DNA from: JAIPEI01 sp041685835
GTDB lineage: Bacteria > Desulfobacterota > DSM-4660 > Desulfatiglandales > HGW-15
Assembly: GCA_041685835.1 (NCBI GenBank)
Contig: JAWLEX010000173.1
Location: forward strand, 1-5,194
Length of the DNA: 5,194 bases
Direction of reading: 5' to 3'
In this document: piece after piece, positions 1-5,149 of the stretch
Layout: each line of letters begins with the position of its first letter
How positions within the stretch are numbered: position 1 is the first letter of the stretch
The notes under the pieces: generated by a model
Seen by the model: only the letters and a program-made list of their open reading frames with translations
What the model was told of the DNA's origin: nothing
Database searches by the model: none
Program-made: the position numbers and the translations under genes

Positions 1-187
1 TGGAACCCTTTTTTCACACCTACTTCAATGATTGATGCGACGAGGCTTGTGCGGGCTCACACTGAAAATGTGCATGCTTCGTGATGGACGAAAGGTGAAG
101 GGGGAGGTGAAAGGGAGATGGATAAGGGATCAAAGGTAGAGTAAAGAGGCGGGGATCGAGGTTTTTGGTGAGCGGGGGTGACAATCA
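1..187. other. Upstream region without a recognisable gene; purine-rich leader
   Basis: I see no convincing coding sequence here. One + frame is open from base 1 to a TGA at 82-84, so the tail of an upstream gene is possible but too short to identify. From about 90 to 175 the + strand is strongly purine-rich (only 3 pyrimidines in 91-120) and holds several G-tracts and an imperfect direct repeat (GGTGAA at 94-99 and 106-111). No convincing -35/-10 pair stands out. The stretch ends in GGGGGTGA at 174-181, a good ribosome binding site for the gene that follows. The promoter of the three-gene + operon should lie here or further upstream. Confidence 0.5.
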
Positions 188-1021
188 ATGAAGATCACCT
201 TCTGGGGAACGAGAGGGTCTATAGCTGTTCCGGGACGGGATACGAACCTGTACGGCGGCAACACTACTTGCCTGGAGGTAGTGCTGGAGAACGGGAAGAC
301 CCTTATCCTCGATGCCGGCACAGGAATCCGCAGGCTGGGTGGAGCCATGCAGGGAAGAAACGGTGGAAGCCCATTATATCTTCTTATGACACACGCGCAC
401 TGGGATCACATCATAGGTTTTCCTTTTTTTGCCACCGGACTCAAAAAGGGGACGGAGCTGCTTGTTGACGGGCATTCCAACGCCATGATGGGGCTTCGGC
501 ACACCTTTGACAACCCCATGGGCGGCGGGTATTTCCCCATCAGCATCCAAGACCTCGATATCAAGATCTCCTACCTGAACATCCTGGCGGAACGGCCTCT
601 GGAGTTGGAAGACGCCTGTGTGGAAAGCATCCCCCTGAGGCACCCGCAGGGAGGTATGGGATTCCGGATACGGGAAGGGGCTCGAACCATGGTCTTCCTA
701 ACGGACAATGAACTTGACGGCGAGGAAGCCTTCAGGGAATATGAAAAATTTTGCAGGGGAGCGGACCTTCTTATACATGACGCACAGTATTCGCCCGATG
801 AGGTGTCCGCCCGGCGAGGCTGGGGCCATTCGGACTACGAGTCCGCCCTGGAACTGGCTCGAAGGGCCGAGGTCCACAAGCTTGTTCTATTTCACCATGA
901 CCCGTCGCGGACCGACGTGGAGCTCAAGGCGTTCGAGTTGCTGTGCAGGGACATCTCCCGCAAGCGGGAGTGTGGGTTGGTCGTGGAGGCCGCCCGGGAA
1001 GATACTGTGATTAAACTGTAG
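188..1021 (+). CDS. MBL-fold metallohydrolase (Lactamase_B_2 / phosphodiesterase-like)
   Basis: A 277-residue cytoplasmic protein of the metallo-beta-lactamase fold, without signal peptide. Visible motifs: the N-terminal strand and glycine loop GTRGS (7-11), ILDAGTG (D42), the signature metal motif THAHWDH (H69, H71, D73, H74), a later histidine in LRHPQGG (H152), the metal-bridging aspartate in FLTDNE (D173), IHDAQY (D198), GWGHS (H214) and FHHDPS (H236/H237). These are the expected ligands for a two-metal (usually zinc) site. The pattern fits the group related to PhnP, RNase Z and class II cAMP phosphodiesterases, which hydrolyse phosphodiester bonds; the substrate cannot be read from sequence. 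The ATG at 188 has GGGGGTGA 6 bases upstream, and the protein begins directly with the first strand, as usual. It is the first gene of a probable operon, 30 bases before cobU. A link to the cyclic-nucleotide-type protein on the opposite strand is tempting but unproven. Confidence 0.9.
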   Translation: MKITFWGTRGSIAVPGRDTNLYGGNTTCLEVVLENGKTLILDAGTGIRRLGGAMQGRNGGSPLYLLMTHAHWDHIIGFPFFATGLKKGTELLVDGHSNAMMGLRHTFDNPMGGGYFPISIQDLDIKISYLNILAERPLELEDACVESIPLRHPQGGMGFRIREGARTMVFLTDNELDGEEAFREYEKFCRGADLLIHDAQYSPDEVSARRGWGHSDYESALELARRAEVHKLVLFHHDPSRTDVELKAFELLCRDISRKRECGLVVEAAREDTVIKL

Positions 1022-1051
1022 GGGTGCCGCAAATGACCGGGGATCGGGGTA

Positions 1052-1609
1052 ATGGCTGAAGAGCCGGGACACGAAGTCGTGCTGGCTCTTGGTGGTGCGA
1101 GGAGCGGAAAGAGCTCCTGGGCGCTCAGGTACGTAGAGCGGAATTACCGCTCTCGTTTTTTCCTGGCCACGGCCGAGATCCTGGACGAGGAGATGGCCGA
1201 GCGGGTAAGGCTCCACCGTGAGTCCCGCGGTCCCGAATGGACGCTCCTGGAAGAACCGCTTGACCTGCCTGGGGCGCTGCGGGCACGGTGCCCCCTTGCG
1301 GACGCAGTGCTTGTGGACTGCCTTACGGTATGGCTCAGCAACGTGATGCTCAAAGAGGGACGGAGCCGGGTGCCGTTCTATCGAGACGGCCTTCTGAAAA
1401 CTCTTGCAGCCCGCAGGACAAGCGTGGTTTTGGTGTCCAACGAGGTCGGCATGGGTGTGGTGCCGGAACACCCTTTGGGCAGGGCGTTCCGGGACGAAGC
1501 CGGAGCCCTCAACCAGGCGGTGGCTCAAAGTGCCGACCGCGTGGTGTTCCTGGCGGCGGGGTTGCCCTTGTGGCTGAAGGGCGAGGATCCGGATTCTGCG
1601 CGGTCTTGA
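1052..1609 (+). CDS. cobU: Bifunctional adenosylcobinamide kinase / adenosylcobinamide-phosphate guanylyltransferase
   Basis: A 185-residue cytoplasmic enzyme of late cobalamin assembly. It phosphorylates adenosylcobinamide and then transfers GMP from GTP to give adenosylcobinamide-GDP, the substrate of CobS. The P-loop GGARSGKS is at 14-21 and closely matches Salmonella CobU. ATAEILDEEMAERVRLHR (39-56) aligns with the Salmonella segment carrying the guanylylated histidine (His46 there, H55 here). AVLVDCLTVWLSN (85-97) is the Walker B region with D89. NEVGMGVVPEHPLGRAFRDEAG (130-151) and the following LNQ are the conserved C-terminal block. Length is normal and no key residue is missing. The ATG at 1052 follows a G-rich Shine-Dalgarno (CGGGG about 1044-1048); the ATG at 1033 is out of frame and quickly closed. 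No other cobalamin gene is visible, so in this window cobU is separated from the rest of its pathway. Confidence 0.96.
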   Translation: MAEEPGHEVVLALGGARSGKSSWALRYVERNYRSRFFLATAEILDEEMAERVRLHRESRGPEWTLLEEPLDLPGALRARCPLADAVLVDCLTVWLSNVMLKEGRSRVPFYRDGLLKTLAARRTSVVLVSNEVGMGVVPEHPLGRAFRDEAGALNQAVAQSADRVVFLAAGLPLWLKGEDPDSARS

Positions 1610-1644
1610 AGCGCTGCAACACGCATTGGGGAGAGGTATAAGAT

Positions 1645-2094
1645 ATGGGAGAGCCGTTCGATGCGGTGGTCCTGGACGAGAGCCAAGGGGCGCGTTTTCC
1701 CGAGGTGCGGCTCTGCGTGCGGTGTGACCTGGCCGGGGAAACCGTCCTCCACCCGGTCTCACGGGCCTGTTCAAGCATTGTGGATCTTGAGGCTGAAGCG
1801 CGGAAACTGCACGAGGAACTGGATATGGCCCTCGACCGGGGCCGGAGGGCCCTTGCCGGCGGCTCAGAACCCGGCACACCCGGCCCCTCGGACGACATGT
1901 CGGCCGAGGAGCTGTGGCATGTGCTGGAGACCGTTAATGACGACGCCCTGTTCGTACAGAGGTTTAACCAACTGGATGAATCCAGCAGGAGGCGCGTGGC
2001 CGAGTATGTCCTGACCTCGTGCAGCGTTTTTTCCGGCCGGCCTGCCGTGTTCTCCTCTCGCTACCATGCGGACACTGCCCTCCTCGACGAATAG
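1645..2094 (+). CDS. Conserved-looking hypothetical protein, 149 residues
   Basis: I do not recognise a named family. The start is well supported: ATG at 1645 follows GGGGAGAGG (1628-1636) by 8 bases, and the gene starts 35 bases after cobU, so it is probably the last gene of the operon. The protein appears to have two parts. Residues 1-70 hold a CxxC pair (C24, C27) plus C42, then a charged helix (about 44-70). A Gly/Pro/Ser-rich linker follows (71-84). Residues 85-149 form a compact, mostly helical block rich in D, E and R, with DESSRRRVAEYVLTSC near 111-126 and VFSGRPAVFSSRYHADTALLDE at the C-terminus. The C-terminal block reads like a conserved domain. No signal peptide or membrane segment is visible. 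A metal-binding or scaffold role is only a guess; the cysteines are too few to call a zinc finger. Confidence 0.75.
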   Translation: MGEPFDAVVLDESQGARFPEVRLCVRCDLAGETVLHPVSRACSSIVDLEAEARKLHEELDMALDRGRRALAGGSEPGTPGPSDDMSAEELWHVLETVNDDALFVQRFNQLDESSRRRVAEYVLTSCSVFSGRPAVFSSRYHADTALLDE

Positions 2095-2275
2095 ATCCAG
2101 GATTGTGAGCCCTGGTTTCAAATCCCCGGGGTCCCGCCGCAACTCATCGGCTCGACGCCTCAAAGATTCAACAACCGTCACCGGCATTTCGTACCGAGCG
2201 CCGGGTTCGGTTTATATGACACCGTGCCGGAATGTTAACCTGTGCCCATCCAGAAACGCTTTTTGGGCACTGGCA
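2095..2275. other. Intergenic region between the + operon and the repeat element
   Basis: After the TAG at 2092-2094 I find no supported gene. A - strand reading frame starting at ATG 2187 looks protein-like for its first 35 residues but then runs antisense through the end of the upstream gene, so it is not annotated. The only structure is the stem-loop at 2242-2270. No canonical rho-independent terminator (GC stem followed by a T-run) is seen for either converging unit. Confidence 0.5.
2242..2270. repeat. Stem-loop with 7-bp stem; part resembles the repeat terminus
   Basis: GTGCCCA at 2242-2248 pairs perfectly with TGGGCAC at 2264-2270. An inner AAA-CGC-TTT (2254-2262) can extend the structure. 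It lies between converging genes and could help termination, but no T-run follows the stem on either strand. The left half contains CCATCCAGAAA (2246-2256) followed by a T-run, identical over 11 bases to the terminal part of the 98-base repeat (5106-5116), so it may be a decayed repeat end rather than a terminator. Confidence 0.5.
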
Positions 2276-2324
2276 AGTTTCCAGTTCAGAAATGAGGATT
2301 TTTTGTCAAGATCAAGGAAATCAA

Positions 2325-2369
2325 GAGGTTGCGCGGAGGCGTACTGAAGTACGCCACACAAGCAACCTC
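2325..2369. repeat. Two-tier hairpin at the core of the left repeat
   Basis: The outer stem GAGGTTGC (2325-2332) pairs with GCAACCTC (2362-2369). The inner stem GGCGTACT (2338-2345) pairs with AGTACGCC (2348-2355), with a 2-base turn that in practice would open to a TGAA tetraloop. The two stems are separated by an asymmetric internal loop (5 and 6 bases). The only difference between the two repeat copies, position 2356, falls in that unpaired loop. Lying downstream of the cyclase stop, it could act as a transcript end or RNA-stabilising structure, though no T-run follows. Confidence 0.85.
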
Positions 2370-2374
2370 GCAGA

Positions 2375-2403
2375 TTGACGCCGAGATTGGCAAAAAAGAC
2401 CAT
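2375..2403 (+). promoter_or_regulatory. Possible promoter in left repeat, reading antisense into the cyclase gene
   Basis: This is the mirror copy of the candidate promoter upstream of the cyclase gene: TTGACG at 2375-2380, a 17-base spacer, and GACCAT at 2398-2403. In this orientation it would drive transcription into the 3' end of the cyclase gene on the opposite strand. The -35 is good (5 of 6) but the -10 is poor (3 of 6), so this is a tentative call. Confidence 0.2.
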
Positions 2404-2425
2404 TTCTGGATGGAAACTAACCTGT

Positions 2426-5095
2426 TCAGTTGTCCCCCAGGTTGCGGGCGCTCATGAGAAAGGCCGCCAAGAGGGCGGCCAACCCTCCCACTATGAGAAT
2501 GCCCTTCTGGTAGACCCATATGTTTTCCGGGGAGAACATCAATCCCGGAATCATGACGTTCAGGTAGTGACCCATCGCCGGGAAAAGGAGCAGGCCGATG
2601 AGCGCGACAGCCCCCTCCATCAGAAAGGCCTTTTTGCAGAACGCCGAACCGAACCGGATCCAGCGCCTCAGGCCTTCAAGCCGGCCGACCTTCTGCTCTA
2701 TGCGCTCCATGACCCCGGCGAGTTCACGGGCCAGGGTCAAGGAGTCGGTGTATCTTTCCAGCGTATTGTTTCGAAGCACTTCCTGTATTCCATCAACCTG
2801 CCTTCCAGCGGCCGCAAGATCCTGGGGCAGGGACCCCAGAAAAGATTCGTGCGGGTAATTCTTGGCAAACCGGACACATTTCTCGTGACGCTTTTTCAGG
2901 ATCCCGTGGGCGCGGGTAAGCTCCCTGCGGGCATGCTCGCTGCTCTTGCGGGCGACGCGGATAATAACCGTTGCGTAATAGAGAATGTCAAGGAAGCCGA
3001 AATAGCTTTCCGTGCCTGACAGCTCCTGAACCTTCTCGTAATAGGACCTCGCCCTCTTGAGTTCGGATTCTTCGCCGCCCAGGAGCCGCTGCATCTTTTC
3101 CATTTCCTCTGCGGCCTGTGTTGCAAGAAGGCCCGCCTGATCCGCGGTCTTCTTCAGGATCTTGTTAATCTCAGGATGGATCCGGTCGCTGTGCCCGGCC
3201 AACTCCGGATCGATCAAGGCGGCGATGAAGTAATTCCGGTTGGTATCGATCAACCTTCGAAGCCGTCGAATCCCGTCGGCGTGGTTGCCTTTCCTGAACT
3301 TGAACAGCGCGTCCAGGTATAGCGCTTCTTGGCAGAGGGAGTCATTGAGGAGGATCTTGCGTACCTGCTCTTCCGAATGCCGATGCTCTCCGCTGAGTTC
3401 ATGGACACGGGCCAGAAGAAATCGTGTGAAGATCCGCCTGGGTACGGAATGTGTGTTCTCCAGCGCATGCTTGAAGAAACGTTTGGCCCGAGGCAGATCC
3501 CCCTTTTCAACCTGCAGGAAGCCCATGGCGCATAGGGCGAGGTAATCGCCCGGGTATTTTTCCAGGGCGTCCACAAGAACACTTTCGGCCTGGACCAGGT
3601 TGGACACACGGATGCAGTCCTGCCCGATCCAGATCAATCCCCCCCTTTCTCCCCCTTCCTCGCGTGCTTCGACCCCGCTCCAGGTCTCGGCCTTCGAGGC
3701 CCAAAGCGTTCTCAGAAATCGAAGCTGGAATACATTCTTGAGTTCGAAAAAGGCTTGTCCGGCCAAATCTTCGAACGGGTCCGCCACAGCCGAGTCCCGA
3801 CCACCCTTAAGATAATCGAAATATATCTCATTTATCCGCTCGAGGGAGTGATAACCAAGCCGCTCCAGGCCGTGGGTCACATCGGGCATCTGCTTGGAAG
3901 GGCACTCCGCCGGCAGGTGCCGCCGGTCACCGCAGTAAAAGCAGGGTTCGTTTTTTCCACCGGCCATGGAGTGCTGATAAAGGAAAAGGCATGTGTCGGC
4001 CTGTTTCTCTGAATCATTGGGAAGCAGCCTGAAAAATGCCGGCGCCCGGCCCTCTTCCGGGGGGATCACCTGGAGGTCGCCCGGCACATTCATGGTATCG
4101 AAGGCCGGGCCGGAGATGGTTATTTCGCCGGGCTTTGCATAGTTCCAGCTCTCGGCGACCCCGCCAAGGGTAGGTTCACCGGCCCTCCTGAACTGGCCTG
4201 TGTCGATCAGGACCTGAAGAGGAAGGAAAGGCATGCCGTCGTTTTTGGTGTCCTTCCGAAGGAAATTCAAGGCCTTTTGCCCGATAGCCGGGGCGGTGGA
4301 CGGGTCCTTGGTGTAGAGGATGAGAGATCCGTCGGGGAGCTCGGCGCTCTTCCCGGGCGCACCCGGCCACAGACCTGCCTTTTCATGCAGGAGGCGGTTC
4401 CAGGACTGTTTGAACCTGCCCATGGCCAGGTTCCACATGGGCTTGAGCACGACGACCGTAGTAACGGAGGGGTCCAGCTCGGCCTTGTTGTCCCAGGTGA
4501 CCCGGAAAATCACCAGAGTCTTGAGAATCTCCTTGTTGGTGTTCAGATCCAGCCTTTCGAACGCGGCCCAGGGAAGCCCGTTGACCTGGTCGTGGAGCTG
4601 CCCGGATACAAAGATCTCTCCTCCCTTCACCAAGGGAAGGAACTTGGCTGTGATGTTTACTACGTCACCGTATATATCTCCTTTATCAACAATTCCATCG
4701 CCGTAATGAAGTCCTATTCTAATATTAATATGATCTTTGAGGTCCTTTGATTCGTTGTTACGAAAAAAAGCTTGCTGTATCTTGACCGCAGCCTTGAGGG
4801 CCTCTTCCGGGTCCGTGAAATAGGCCATCACGGAATCACCCAGGACCTTGACCACCGCCCCACCATAATCATTCACAGGGCCGGAAGCCAGCTCCTGGTG
4901 CTTTCTGAGCATTTCCCGGCCTGCGAGGTCACCATACTCCTTGAAATATCGGCTGGACCCGACAACATCCGTGAAAAGCACGGCCATTTTTTGAATGGAG
5001 TCCGATGGGCGGTTATTACGCCGTTTCCGTGGAACGGCTCGTTCGGCTGCTGGCCGTTGGTAGGCGGGCTGTACGCTCATAGGATTCGGGTCCAC
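2426..5095 (-). CDS. Class III nucleotidyl cyclase / CCHC zinc knuckle / TPR / membrane-anchored fusion protein
   Basis: An 889-residue multidomain protein. Residues 36-200 are a class III adenylate/guanylate cyclase domain: metal aspartates D43 (FTDVVGSS) and D87 (VLGDSVMAYF), purine-selecting K83 and D140 (a pair typical of ATP-using enzymes) and transition-state N147. The transition-state arginine position is lysine (K151, VNITAKF), so activity may be altered. Residues about 213-358 look like a degenerate second cyclase domain (PDGSLILYTKDP, AKPGEITISGPAF) lacking metal ligands. Residues 385-398 are an exact CX2CX4HX4C zinc knuckle (C385, C388, H393, C398). About 490-640 is TPR-like, 640-810 charged helices, and two membrane helices lie near 825-845 and 865-882, predicting a C-terminal hairpin anchor with the enzyme in the cytoplasm. 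The start is GTG 5095 (GGATGGA 9 bases upstream, inside the repeat) or ATG 5080, which has a weaker site. Product identity as a cyclase-domain protein is firm; nucleotide, partners and role are unknown. Confidence 0.9.
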   Translation of the reverse strand: MDPNPMSVQPAYQRPAAERAVPRKRRNNRPSDSIQKMAVLFTDVVGSSRYFKEYGDLAGREMLRKHQELASGPVNDYGGAVVKVLGDSVMAYFTDPEEALKAAVKIQQAFFRNNESKDLKDHINIRIGLHYGDGIVDKGDIYGDVVNITAKFLPLVKGGEIFVSGQLHDQVNGLPWAAFERLDLNTNKEILKTLVIFRVTWDNKAELDPSVTTVVVLKPMWNLAMGRFKQSWNRLLHEKAGLWPGAPGKSAELPDGSLILYTKDPSTAPAIGQKALNFLRKDTKNDGMPFLPLQVLIDTGQFRRAGEPTLGGVAESWNYAKPGEITISGPAFDTMNVPGDLQVIPPEEGRAPAFFRLLPNDSEKQADTCLFLYQHSMAGGKNEPCFYCGDRRHLPAECPSKQMPDVTHGLERLGYHSLERINEIYFDYLKGGRDSAVADPFEDLAGQAFFELKNVFQLRFLRTLWASKAETWSGVEAREEGGERGGLIWIGQDCIRVSNLVQAESVLVDALEKYPGDYLALCAMGFLQVEKGDLPRAKRFFKHALENTHSVPRRIFTRFLLARVHELSGEHRHSEEQVRKILLNDSLCQEALYLDALFKFRKGNHADGIRRLRRLIDTNRNYFIAALIDPELAGHSDRIHPEINKILKKTADQAGLLATQAAEEMEKMQRLLGGEESELKRARSYYEKVQELSGTESYFGFLDILYYATVIIRVARKSSEHARRELTRAHGILKKRHEKCVRFAKNYPHESFLGSLPQDLAAAGRQVDGIQEVLRNNTLERYTDSLTLARELAGVMERIEQKVGRLEGLRRWIRFGSAFCKKAFLMEGAVALIGLLLFPAMGHYLNVMIPGLMFSPENIWVYQKGILIVGGLAALLAAFLMSARNLGDN

Positions 5096-5115
5096 TGGTT
5101 AGTTTCCATCCAGAA

Positions 5116-5144
5116 ATGGTCTTTTTTGCCAATCTCGGCGTCAA
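5116..5144 (-). promoter_or_regulatory. Possible sigma70-type promoter for the cyclase gene, inside the repeat
   Basis: On the - strand, TTGACG (5139-5144) is 17 bases from GACCAT (5116-5121). The -35 matches 5 of 6 consensus bases; the -10 only 3 of 6, keeping the important A at position 2 and T at position 6. The spacer ends in an A-run. Transcription would begin about 15-20 bases before the GTG at 5095, leaving just room for the GGATGGA ribosome binding site (5105-5111). The position is right but the -10 is weak. Confidence 0.3.
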
Positions 5145-5149
5145 TCTGC

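Larger units (their letters stand above)
2276..2422 (+). repeat. Left copy of inverted repeat: MITE-like quasi-palindromic element
   Basis: Bases 2325-2422 are the reverse complement of 5097-5194 with a single mismatch (A at 2356 against C at 5163). Left of 2325 the copy continues as an imperfect palindrome. The arm 2276-2332 (AGTTTCCA, CAGAAATG, a T-run, then AGGTTGC) mirrors the arm 2362-2418 (GCAACCT, A-run, CATTTCTG, TGGAAACT); both arms are 57 bases. The element is therefore about 143-147 bases with terminal inverted repeats and no coding capacity, the layout of a MITE or large REP-like element. It starts 3 bases beyond the cyclase stop codon. No clear target-site duplication can be seen. 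Confidence 0.85.

Noticed and set aside
1..84. C-terminal end of an upstream gene on the + strand
   Set aside because: The open frame from base 1 to the TGA at 82-84 is only 27 codons and shows no recognisable motif.
887..1879. Long open frame on the - strand (330 residues) over cobU and its flanks
   Set aside because: It is antisense to three well-supported genes, is rich in Arg, Pro and Gly with no recognisable motif, and is explained by high GC in third codon positions of the + genes.
2242..2270. Rho-independent terminator for the + operon
   Set aside because: The stem is good but no T-run follows it on either strand, and half of the stem-loop matches the repeat terminus, so I list it only as a stem-loop.
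2375..3019. Open frame of 214 residues on the + strand starting in the left repeat
   Set aside because: It lies antisense to the C-terminal region of the cyclase protein and shows no domain-like composition; the - strand protein has clear helices and membrane segments in the same place.
3176..3628. Naming the TPR-like region as a specific regulator family
   Set aside because: Helix pairs with TPR-like spacing are visible, but no canonical TPR consensus is strong enough to assign a family or ligand.
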